Shown here piece by piece: positions 24,855-34,137 of a stretch of DNA of 64,000 nt (position 1 is its first letter; each line of letters starts with the position of its first letter). Both the position numbers and the translations under genes were made by a program. The DNA is taken from assembly GCA_031308135.1 (NCBI GenBank), contig JAHLJT010000631.1:156071276-156135275 (forward strand). The letters run 5' to 3'. The notes under the pieces are model-generated. The model had not been told where the DNA came from, searched no databases, and saw nothing but the letters and a program-made list of their open reading frames with translations. The stretch is from Acheta domesticus (taxonomy: Eukaryota; Arthropoda; Insecta; Orthoptera; Gryllidae).

Positions 24855-25555
24855 TGTGGGCGCGCGAACGCGCGTGTGGGAGCGCGAACGCGCTTATGGA
24901 GTCGTGCGAGCGTGTAAGGAAACGAACGCGCTTGTGAAGTCGTGCGAGCGTGTAAGGGAACGAACGCGCGTGACGGGGCGCCAACGCGCGTGGGGTCGCG
25001 CGCGCGTGTGGGCGCACGAACGCGCTTGTGGAGTCGTGCGAGCGTGTAAGGGAACGAACGCGCGTGTCGGGGCGCAAACGGGCGTGGGGTCGCGCGCGCG
25101 CGTGTGGGCGCGCGAACGCGCGTGTGGGAGCGCGAACGCGCTTATGGAGTCGTGCGAGCGTGTAAGGGAACGAACGCGCGTGTCGGGGCGCAAACGCGCC
25201 GGGAGTCGCGCGCGCGTGTGGGCGACCGAACGCGCGTGTGGGAGCGCGAACGCGCGTGTGGGAGCGCGAACGCGCGTGTGGGAGCGCGAACGCGCGTGTG
25301 GGAGCGCGAACGCGCGTGTGGGAGCGCGAACGCGCGTGTGGGAGCGCGAACGCGCGTGTGGGAGCGCGAACGCGCGTGGGAGCGCGAACGCGCGTGTGGG
25401 AGCGCGAACGCGCGTGTGGGAGCGCGAACGCGCGTGTGGGAGCGCGAACGCGCGTGTGCGAGCGCGAACGCGCGTGTGGGAGCGCGAACGCGCTTGTGGG
25501 GACGCAAACGCGCGTGGGTTGGGCGCCAACGCGCGCGTGTGGGAGCCCGAACGGG
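24855..25555. repeat. GC-rich satellite array, 20-bp unit
   Basis: The core at 25,240-25,500 is a near-perfect tandem of the 20-mer GGAGCGCGAACGCGCGTGTG, with one 18-bp unit. Flanking parts (24,855-25,240 and 25,500-25,555) are degenerate variants. Because 20 is not a multiple of 3 and the unit has no stop in any frame, long Arg/Ala/Val-rich open frames appear on both strands. These are artefacts, not proteins. Confidence 0.9.
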
Positions 25556-25668
25556 CCACTGATCGGTCATTATCTTTCGCCTTAAATACACACTCTTTCA
25601 CGCTCTACACTATTAGACCTCAGGAGACTAGTCAGAGTGTGTTCCTATTAACGATTGAATGATTATAA

Positions 25669-26097
25669 GTGATTCCGAGCGCGGCAATTGCTAACCCCGT
25701 AAGTGCTGGGCGTTTTCTACGAGAGGTGGCAGTGATCTTCCTCATTGCATGGCAAGATCAGGCGCCGACGTACCGTGGATTAGCGGGATTTCCCTCAACC
25801 AGGTATCTCCCACCAGCGCCCCCCTCCCCAGCCGGCAAAAGCTCCCGCGCGGTCTTCCGGCATGTATGGCAGTGTAATGCATGCTAGTGTAAGTGTAAGT
25901 GAAGGGGTGAGGATAGGACAAGAGGAAGGAAAGATCGCGCGCGGTCTGTGGCCCGTCTATTAGGGTACTGCTCCGGCATTCCTCTGATATTGTTCGGAGA
26001 AACCAAGGAAAACTACCGATCAGAGCAGCCGGCCGCTAGAATTCTCCTCGGCCCGCGCGCGATCTTTCCTTCCTTTTCCTTGTCCTATCCTCAGCCT
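25669..26097 (-). mobile_element. tRNA-derived SINE, copy E, with inverted tail fragment
   Basis: Begins with GTGATTCCGAGCGCGGCAA and contains TATCTCCCACCAGCGCC, AAAGATCGCGCGCGG and ACTACCGATCAGAGCAGCC, as in copy F. It breaks off near 26,056, and 26,057-26,097 is then an inverted partial copy of its own 25,908-25,945 block (GCGCGCGATCTTTCCTTCC against GGAAGGAAAGATCGCGCGC). The tRNA-like head is missing. Confidence 0.8.
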
Positions 26098-26543
26098 CAA
26101 AACTCATAAATATGAAATGTAAGTGCTGGGAAGAATGGCAAGTAGTTTTTAAACCAATTGCAACGTGCCGCCTCTCGAAGTGCAGACATCGCCGTGCGTG
26201 GTCGGGCCTGCGGCCTCTGCCAGGATATGACCTTCGACATCAGTTGTGAAAGAACGAAGGCGACAGAAATCTGACATCGGTTGATAAGACTTCACGCAAC
26301 GTTCCTTGGCGCATTCCGATTCTCGGAATCAGTTTCCCTTCGTAAGAACTGCGAGGGCTGCGCCGTTGCGTAGGCAGTTTCCGGAGGTCAGCGTTTCGAC
26401 CCACGAGCGTCTCCGGTTCGGCAGAGGATAACGCACTCGACCTATATACTCCACGCTATTAATTTCTTTTCGCAGTGAGTAGAATTGAAATATGAGAGAA
26501 GGATGTTTGACCGTAGGCCCCAACAAACGCTTTGCCGAATGTG

Positions 26544-26545
<2 letters not shown>

Positions 26546-26599
<54 letters not shown>

Positions 26600-26600
26600 A
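26546..26600. repeat. (TG)n(AG)n compound microsatellite
   Basis: TG repeats to about 26,574, continuing as AG repeats. Confidence 0.95.
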
Positions 26601-26734
26601 ATCGAAAGAGAACGAAAGAGAGAAAGGGAAAGAAAGAGCGAGTGTATATAGCGCGTGGGTGCATAGAGCGTGAGTGTATAGCGCATAAGTGTGTAGCGCG
26701 CGTGTGAGAGGTGCAAGCGTGTGTTAGGCGCTCG

Positions 26735-27420
26735 CGTTTATTCTGCTCGCGCGTTTGTTCGGCGCGCGCGTTTGTTCGGCGCGCGCGTTTGTTCGGCGCG
26801 CGCGTTTGTTTGGCGCGCGCGTGTGTTCGGATCGCGCGTTTGTTCGGCGCGCGCGCGTGTTCGGATCGCGCGTTTGTTCGGCGCGCGCGTTTGTTCGAAT
26901 AGCGCGTGTGTTCGGCGCGCGCGTTTGTTCGGATCGCGATTTTGTTCGGCGCGCGTTTGTTCGGATCGCGTTTGTTCGGCGCGCGCGTTTGTTCGAATCG
27001 CGCGTTTGTTCGGCGCGCGCGTGTTCGGCGCGCGCGTTTGTTCGGCTAGCGCGTTTGTTCGGATCGCGCGTTTGTTCGGCGCGCGCGTTTGTTCGGCGCG
27101 CGCGTTTGTTCGGATCGCGCGTTTGTTCGGCGCGCGCATTTGTTCGGATCGCGTGTTTGTTCGGCGCGCGCGTGTGTTCAGATCGCGCGTTTGTTCGGCG
27201 CGCGATTTTGTTCGGCGCGCGCGTTTGTTCGGATCGCGTTTGTTCGGCGCGCGTGTTTGATGCGCGCACGTGTTGGCGTGCGCATGTTTGGGGCGCGTGT
27301 GTTTGGCGCGCGCGTGTGGTTAGCTCGCGCGTGGGTTTGCCGCGAGAGCGTGTGGTTAGCTCGCGCGTGGGTTTGCCGCGAGCGCGTGTGGCACGCGTTT
27401 GTGGCGCGTGTGTGGGGCAC
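26735..27420. repeat. GC-rich satellite array, 17-bp unit in two variants
   Basis: About thirty units of GTTCGGCGCGCGCGTTT, interspersed with the variant GTTCGGATCGCGCGTTT, from 26,735 to 27,260. A longer, degenerate GCGCGTGTGG-type continuation runs to 27,420. The alternating CG/GT sequence is of the kind that can adopt Z-DNA. The open frames on both strands follow from a stop-free unit whose length is not a multiple of 3. Confidence 0.9.
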
Positions 27421-27608
27421 GCGGCACTATTTCCATTGAAAATACCGGTATAATACCGGTATAACCTTTATGGACGTCCATACCGGTATAGACGTCTTAT
27501 AAAGGTATTTTACCGGTATAAAAGAATAAAGGTATTTTATACCGGTATGAAAAAATACCGGTATTTTACCGGTATTTTTACCGGTATTCAATACCTTTTC
27601 GGTCCCTG

Positions 27609-27616
27609 TTCAGTAT
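27609..27616. repeat. Right target-site duplication of the hAT-like element
   Basis: TTCAGTAT directly follows the terminal CGGTCCCTG. Confidence 0.85.
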
Positions 27617-27990
27617 GACAGTTTTGCTTCAAATAAAGTGTACATAAAGCGTGGAATGCCATAGGTTAAGTCCCTCATTATTTATTACATTTATAAATGA
27701 GTTACCGTGTGTAGTATCTAGAGCTACAATAAGTTTGCCTGCTGATGACTTTTTATATTTTATGGGTTATAATATTACTAAAGACATAAATGTAGTTTAT
27801 AATTAAATATTTAATGGAAAATAATATAAGAAATTGTTTTGTAAAAAGTGTTCACAATGGTAAGAAGTCAAAATTCATGCCTGTGGAAAATACAGGTCCA
27901 AGGGAAAAACTAAAGATAAAGATTTATAAAGGTGAAAAGGGAAACAGTGAATTGGTAGAGAGATTTAAGTATTTCAGGGATGGTTTTGGG
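27617..27990 (+). pseudogene. LINE reverse-transcriptase fragment
   Basis: In frames of the plus strand: VYIKRGMP, then (shifted by one) LSPSLFITFINELP and ISLPADDFLYF, then LKIKIYKGEKGNSELVERFK and KYFRDGF. This follows the RT order of motif B (KRGVxQGxxLSPxLF), motif C (F/YADD, here PADD) and the downstream FKYLG-type block. The motif C Tyr/Phe-Ala pair has changed and stops occur, so the copy is dead. The fragment directly follows the hAT-like element. If that element and one TSD copy are removed, an open frame (QIVQYDSFASNKVYIKRGM) runs across the junction, suggesting the LINE was the insertion target. Confidence 0.75.
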
Positions 27991-28029
27991 TGAGAAATTT
28001 AACTGTCACTTTGATGTTCTTCTTTTTCC

Positions 28030-28610
28030 TTTCACGCTTTAAGCCAGAAGACCTGTTCCGGATTCACTCTATCGATGACTTGGTCGACCAGTTTGGTCGA
28101 TAATGGTAGGCCACTTTTGTAAGCCTGTCATCCGCCATCTTTTGTAAGTGTGTTCACGATGATCGTTTCTCCTTTATTTTGTCTATTATGGAGGAAATGT
28201 TTTAAATCTTTTTGGATACTTTCGTTCCTGAACTGACCCAGGAGGCTATACCCGTTTACAGATCTTAGGAATCTCATTTCGGAAGCTTGTGTATTACTAT
28301 TTTTCTTTCTCGTCAATACCCATGACTTGTGCCTGTACAGTAAAACTGCATTGCAATTACTTTGTCGATATTTAGATGCGTTACTCTACACGTCTCCTTC
28401 GAGAGCGTGCGTCGTATTGTCCTGCCCATTTGCTGAAACCGATGCTTGATACCATGTCGCTCTCGTAATTGTAGCTCAAGTCGCAGCCAATGTAATTAAA
28501 ATGTATTGTCAATGGTATTAAAATGTTCCAACGTTCAGTTGTTGATACATATATTTGATCTGACGGATAATTTGCCTTGGAAAGCCATTACTTTACTTTT
28601 TTGATGGAAA
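28030..28610 (-). pseudogene. LINE reverse-transcriptase C-terminal fragment
   Basis: Minus-strand reading gives KVMAFQGKL (about 28,590), FNYIGCDLSYNYESDM (about 28,490), KHRFQQMGRTIRRTLSKET, then VLLYRHKSWVLTRKK and ASEMRFLRSVNGYSLLGQ (28,290-28,235). The same blocks in the same order occur in the LINE at 40,930-41,260 (KVMAFRSKY, FNYLGCDITYDYSDDM, CGTINKYL), so the two are related elements. Frameshifts separate the blocks. The catalytic core is absent. Confidence 0.85.
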
Positions 28611-29152
28611 TTTTAAGGTAGTCTTCAAAGACATTATTCAATATATGAGCATTTTTCAGAAGTTAATTTTCGTTTTTAGCAATCAAAATATTCTAATTCA
28701 AAAAATGAAAGAAAATTAAAAAGTAACAAAAATGGCAAAAAAATATCATTTAAAAGTATATTTCTTCCCGTACACTCGCGATATGTATTTGGTTGTTCAG
28801 TATTGTAAAAGGTTTAGATAGGGGATGAAGACTTGTATTAAATAAAGGTAGATTGAAAGTGTTATGGATATGTATGTGGAATTAAATATTTTGAAACTGA
28901 AAAAGATCGTTATTGATGTTTTAACACTTACTTATAGGACTGACCATGATTTATCAGATTATTTTAGTAGAGAATAGGTTAGTACATAAGTATAATACAA
29001 TACAGGCAAGTCTACTTTATCAAAATGGTTTTACCGAGGGAAACGAGAAGTGTGACTTCTGTTATGGTGATAGAATGTATAACAGATTCCTGATAAATTG
29101 AAGAAGGTAGAAAACATAGAAAGATTTAGGACGGAGGTAAGACGGTTAGTTA
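28611..29152. other. AT-rich DNA, nothing recognised
   Basis: No repeat or gene identified. Confidence 0.6.
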
Positions 29153-29357
29153 CTGGCGCTTTTTTCTTCAAAAGTTCTTGGATGTCAGAATTTACTTTTA
29201 GAAAAACTCTGTAGTAATTGATGAACAGCAAAGAAAAAAATACGAGAGTGTGTTATTAATCTTCCTTTGACTTTATTTAAGTAATTTACTCATTTTAACG
29301 TACAGAAACTTTTTTTAAACATTTTGAAATTTTAAATTAGAGAGCATATTATGAAAG
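29153..29357. repeat. Dispersed repeat X, intact copy
   Basis: About 200 bp running from TGGCGCTTTTTTC to GAGAGCATATTATGAAA. The same sequence occurs at 30,264-30,427 and continues at 41,518-41,557, that is, split by the LINE insertion. It therefore shows the empty-site structure of the LINE insertion. Confidence 0.85.
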
Positions 29358-29569
29358 TAAGGTGTTTAATAGAAATTAATTATCTTGGAATAAATTTATT
29401 GTTGAAATAATTGTTTGTATAAATAAGGAATATATAATATCAGCCTTCTGAATATTCTTGTATTAAACAAATAACAAGAAACGCGAACGCGTCGGAACAC
29501 CAACGAATTCCGTAGCTAGAATGCTCTGCATCGTGGCGGCGGCGTCTTTAACGGGGCCAACTATGGAGT

Positions 29570-29697
29570 TGGCCTTCCCCTCCCCCACGCGACAACTCTG
29601 GGCGAGAGGCCTCCCCAAGCTGTTGCTCCTCCTAAACTGAGATTACGGTCGTCCTAGTAACTGTTGGTGCCGCCGTCACACGCGTTGCCCATATGCT
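29570..29697. repeat. Dispersed repeat R, copy 2
   Basis: Matches 24,438-24,556 (see copy 1). The right-hand part runs on as GCCGCCGTCACACGCGTTGC against CCGTCTCACGTGTTGC. Confidence 0.75.
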
Positions 29698-30263
29698 GCT
29701 TTACGTCTCCTCTGCGTGGCCGTACAACTCGTATAATAGCCCTGCTTGGAAAATTTCACGGCGTTTTTACGACTCGAAATTAAAACTAGAAGTACCAAAA
29801 TGAGCGTCTGGCAACGTCTTCTCGTTGCATTGACAACTTGCGCTACCCGCCTTAGTGGAGCAAAATTCTTCTTTCATCAATAGAATATCTCACGAATCCT
29901 TCAAAGAACACGCGCGGACGGAAATGAACATATTAAATTAAGCTCGCTCAAGCTCTCTTGATTCGAACTAAATAGGTTTAATGAAGAACATTTTTTTTGT
30001 GTGAAATCATTTTGCTTCCGAGACGGAGAATGTATCATCTTACGTCTAATGGGTTTATGAAGTAGAAATAATGATCAAAATTTCATTACAGCAAGTGGTT
30101 GGGGGAGGATGCGGATGAAGCGGCAAAGGCGCAAGCCGTTAATTTCTTCTGCTTGTTCCTGAGAGGAACCGCCAGAAAGCCTCGCGATGCCTTTGTGTGT
30201 GTTCCGGGCTGAAGAATCCTTTCGAGCAGATGCAGACAGGAAATTACATTGTAACAAACGTAA
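29698..30263. other. No gene recognised
   Basis: Mixed-composition DNA with short frames only. Confidence 0.55.
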
Positions 30264-30427
30264 ATGGCGCTTTTTTCCTCAAAAGTACTTGGATGACAGA
30301 ATTTACTTTTCAAAAAGCGCTGTAGTAATTGATGAATAGCAAAGAAAAAAATGCGAGAGTGTGTTATTAATCTTCACTTGACTTTATTTAAGTAATTTAC
30401 TCATTTTAACGTGCAGAATTTTTTTAA
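30264..30427. repeat. Dispersed repeat X, second copy, left half
   Basis: Matches the left part of 29,153-29,357 and is interrupted at 30,427 by the LINE. Its last 10 bp ATTTTTTTAA (30,418-30,427) are the LINE target duplication. Confidence 0.85.
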
Positions 30428-30785
30428 GAGAAGAAAACATAAGAAATCTCTATCGAACACGCCTGAAATAAAATAAACGGACATATATCTTTACAAGATG
30501 ACATTAACGCAGAGTGGAGCAATATTGAAAATATTATAAACACTGCAGCATATGAAGCTATTGGTAAAAGGAGCAAACACACGAAAAGAAAAGGCCTCAA
30601 AATTTGGAACGATGAGATTTCTGAAGCCATACAAGAAAATAAAAGTGCCTGTCAATAATTACTTAAAAAATCAACACAAGAGAGAAAAGAAAACTACATA
30701 CGAAAAAAGAACCTGCAAAGCAATTAGTGAAAAAAGCTCACCAAGAATAGTGAGACTTTTTCATCAGCACAATTGAAAATGATGT

Positions 30786-30794
30786 CCATTGTTG
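30786..30794. repeat. Left 9-bp TSD of the foldback element
   Basis: CCATTGTTG, identical to 39,918-39,926. Confidence 0.92.
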
Positions 30795-33740
30795 ACCTCC
30801 GTGAAGATGGCCAGAAAAAATCTCAAAATTCAAAATTTTTTTATGGATACGTTTGTCCACCGTTTGACCACATTTGACCACCCTTTAGAAAATTTTTACC
30901 AGCCTCCGTTCACAAATTAGAACAAAAACAAATTTTTCTGGCCAACTTCACGATTTGACGAAATTACAAGATTTTGCCCAAAATATTAAAAATATCGAAA
31001 TTTGAAGTGCGCTTTTGTTTGTCCATCGTTTGACCACCTTTAATCACTAACTACATTATTTTTACCATGTTTCCTCCGGCAGATATTCGCGAAAAACGTA
31101 TTCCACTGCACCCAGAAACCGTGAAGATGGCCAGAAAAAGTTTTAAAATGCAATTTTTTTTGGTCGATTCGTTTGTCCATCGTTTGACCACTTTTGACCA
31201 CCCTTTAGAAAATTTTTACCAGGCCGGGTTCAAAAGTTATAGGCAAAAAACGTTTTTTCCCGCCATTTCTCAAAATCGACGAATTAGCAACAATCAAACG
31301 AAACATTCGAAACTTTTAATTTGCATTCGTTTCTTTACCTCCTAATGACCTCTTAATCACCTTCAGACGTGCTTTACCACCAACGGAACAACCCAAAAAA
31401 ATTTCCAAAAAAGCGTGAAGATGGCCAAAAAATAATTCGAAAATGCAATTTTTTGGGCTAATTCGTTTGTCCATCGTTTGACCACGTTTGACCACCCTTT
31501 AGAAAATTTTTACCAGGCCGCGTTCAAAAGTTAATGCCAAAAAACGTTTTTCCCGCCATTTTTTCAATTCGAAAAAACAACAAGAAACACGCAGAATTTT
31601 CCGTACTTTTCTAACCTCTGCGTTTGTCCATCTTTGGAAAGTGATTGTCCATCACTTAAAATTCGTAAGCTACGTGTATTTCCAGAAATACAGGCGAAAA
31701 ACGTATTTTTCCACAATTTTTTGTAAAATTCCCCCAAAAAACAAAAAATACATTCAAATTATATAAAAATACGTTCGCATTCGTTTGTCCATCGTTTGAC
31801 CACGTTTGACCACTCTTTAGAAAATTTTTACCAGCCTCCGTTCACAAATTAGAACAAAAACAAATTTTTCTGGCCAACTCACCATTTGACGAAATTACAC
31901 GATTTTGCCCAAAATATTAAAAATATCGAAATTTGAAGTGCGCTTTTGTTTGTCCATCGTTTGACCACCTTTAATCACTAACTACATTATTTTTACCACG
32001 TTTCCTCCAGCAGATATTCGCGAAAAACGTATTCCACTGCACCCAGAAACCGTGAAGATGGCCAGAAAAAGTTTTAAAATGCAAATTTTTTTGGTCGATT
32101 CGTTTGTCCATCGTTTGACCACTTTTGACCACCCTTTAGAAAATTTTTACCAGGCCGGGTTCAAAAGTTATAGGCAAAAAACGTTTTTTCCCGCCATTTC
32201 TCAAAATCGACGAATTAGCAACAATCAAACGAAAAATTCGAAACTTTTAATTTGCATTCGTTTCTTTACCTCCTAATGACCTCTTAATCACCTTCAGACG
32301 TGCTTTACCACCAACGGAACAACCCAAAAAAATTTCCAAAAAAGCGTGAAGATGGCCAAAAAATAATTCGAAAATGCAATTTTTTGGGCTAATTCGTTTG
32401 TCCATCGTTTGACCACGTTTGACCACCCTTTAGAAAATTTTTACCAGGCCGCGTTCAAAAGTTAATGCCAAAAAACGTTTTTCCCGCCATTTTTTCAATT
32501 CGAAAAAACAACAAGAAACACGCAGAATTTTCCGTACTTTTCTAACCTCTGCGTTTGTCCGTCTTTGGAAAGTGATTGTCCATCACTTAAAATTCGTAAG
32601 CTACGTGTATTTCCAGAAATACAGGCGAAAAACGTATTTTTCCACAATTTTTTGAAAAATTCCCCAAAAAAACAAAAATACATTCAAATTATATAAAAAT
32701 ACATTCGCATTCGTTTGTCCATCGTTTGACCACGTTTGACCACCCTTTAGAAAATTTTTACCAGGCCGCGTTCAAAAGTTAATGCCAAAAAACTTTTTTC
32801 CCGCCACTTTTTCAATTCGAAAAAAAAACAAGAAACACGCAGAATTTTCCGTACATTTCTACTCTCTGCGTTTCTCCATCTTTGGAACGTGATTGTCCAT
32901 CACTTAAAATTCGTAAACTACATGTATTTCAAGAAATACAGGTGAAAAACGAATTTTCCCACCTTTTCTTGTAAAATTCCCTCAAAACAACAAAAAATAT
33001 ATTCAAATTATATAAAAAATCATTCGCATTCGTTTGTCCATCGTTTCATGTCGTTTGCTTAACCTTTAGAAAATTTTTACCAGCTTCCATTCATAAATTT
33101 GCGCAAAACAAATTTTTCGGGTCAAGTTCTTGTCTTGATGAAATTACAAGATTTCCTTGGAAATATTAAAAATACCACAATTTGACGTGCGCATTCGTTT
33201 ATCCATCTTTTGATGACGTTTCCCTAGCGATTAGAAATTTTTTACCAGCCTCCGTTGAGAAAATAGAGCAAAAACGAAGGTTTCGGGCCAACTTGACTGT
33301 TTGAAATTCAGTCCCATTATTGGAACATGATTGAGCTGTATGAAACGCACTATTAGTTGCCGAATATGTTTTAGTAGTATGAAAATAATTTGTTTTCGCA
33401 CGTAATGTTGTAGAACTTGTAACGTGTTTCAGAAAAAAAGATGACATATGCGCCGCTGTGACAAAATTATTTTCTCAGGAGTTAAGTTTCGTTACAAGTA
33501 ACGAAACGAAAGTCTGCGCGAATTTAGTTTTGTTACAGAAAGAACAGATCGTCTAAGACAGTTTCGTTTCGTTTCTTTACTGAAATGAAACAAATGTGAC
33601 TTTCCTTTTCGTGGGTAAGAAACGTTGTTTCTTTATTTAGTTTCGTTATTAATATTTGTAGAAGGAGAAGTAACGAAAGTCGAGAGAGGGCCATTGAGAG
33701 GAGTTGTACACCAGACTACATTTCTGTACTTTATGTTTGT
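30795..33740 (+). repeat. Left inverted arm of the foldback
   Basis: Built of tandem ~930-bp units (for example AGCCTCCG at 30,901 recurs at 31,833). The terminal 12-mer GTGAAGATGGCC recurs at 30,801, 31,121, 31,415, 32,052 and 32,346. A second motif, GTTTGTCCATCGTTTGACCA, and close variants occur about eleven times, usually followed by CTTTAGAAAATTTTTACCAG. The innermost 250 bp (33,480-33,740) is a different sequence, rich in GTTTCGTTTC-like runs. Confidence 0.92.
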
Positions 33741-34137
33741 CGCGGCGCCGCTATCAGCGTGTCTGTCAGCAGAGTGTCCATTTACTTGGAGGGCACTGCA
33801 GGTCACCGAGGCGTAGGACTCTCGAACTCCCTCCCATTCTGGGCGAGCGGCGGTGCGGCCGTGAGCGGGGTGAGAAGGGCACTGCCGCTTCTCAGAAACG
33901 CTGCTGAGAGGTGTCGTTGGAAGGGGCGTGGGCCTGCGAGCAAATCGGTCGGTGGACATAGCCCCCCCCCTTCCAATTTTTTTTAGGTAATTCCGCTGTA
34001 ATCCGTACCAAACAAAGTTTTTATTTGATGTTAACCATGTATCCAGAACGGTGAGTATTGCGAGTAAACATTTACTACAAGAGCCAGAACATATTTTAAG
34101 AGTAATTAAATTATCGATAGAGGATAGAAGAAAACGT
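33741..34137. other. Unique loop sequence of the foldback, left of the jockey
   Basis: About 400 bp of single-copy DNA, GC-rich to 33,960 and then AT-rich. No gene could be recognised; the plus-strand frames have no family resemblance. Confidence 0.6.

Larger units (their letters stand above)
24600..27608. mobile_element. hAT-like non-autonomous element carrying satellite arrays
   Basis: Ends are CAGGGACCG at the left and CGGTCCCTG at the right, perfect inverted repeats with the CAGGG start common in hAT transposons, flanked by an identical 8-bp TTCAGTAT. Next to each end (24,620-24,835 and 27,433-27,600) lie many copies of ACCGGTATT/AATACCGGT, resembling subterminal transposase-binding repeats. 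Inside are a GC-rich 20-bp-unit array (left), a SINE, a CA/GA microsatellite and a 17-bp-unit GC-rich array (right). No transposase gene is visible, so mobility would depend on an enzyme supplied elsewhere. The two arrays share GAACGCGCG-like cores in opposite orientation, giving the element a foldback character. The target was a LINE fragment. Confidence 0.85.

Noticed and set aside
24856..25662. Long Arg-rich open frames on both strands in the 24.8-25.6 kb region
   Set aside because: They follow from a stop-free 20-bp tandem unit read in all frames; no non-repetitive domain is present.
24855..27420. CRISPR-like array appearance
   Set aside because: Units are directly adjacent without unique spacers, and the context is eukaryotic transposon DNA.
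26721..27453. Overlapping 130-230-codon frames of RAFVRRARLFGA type
   Set aside because: Product of the 17-bp satellite; mirror frames of equal length exist on the other strand.
31067..31345. 92-codon frame repeated several times in the foldback arms
   Set aside because: It recurs in each tandem unit and inverted in the other arm with frame-shifting differences, as expected of non-coding repeats.
33199..33447. 82-codon frame identical in both foldback arms
   Set aside because: Identity is explained by the near identity of the arms; no motif or codon-level constraint can be judged from two copies of this kind.
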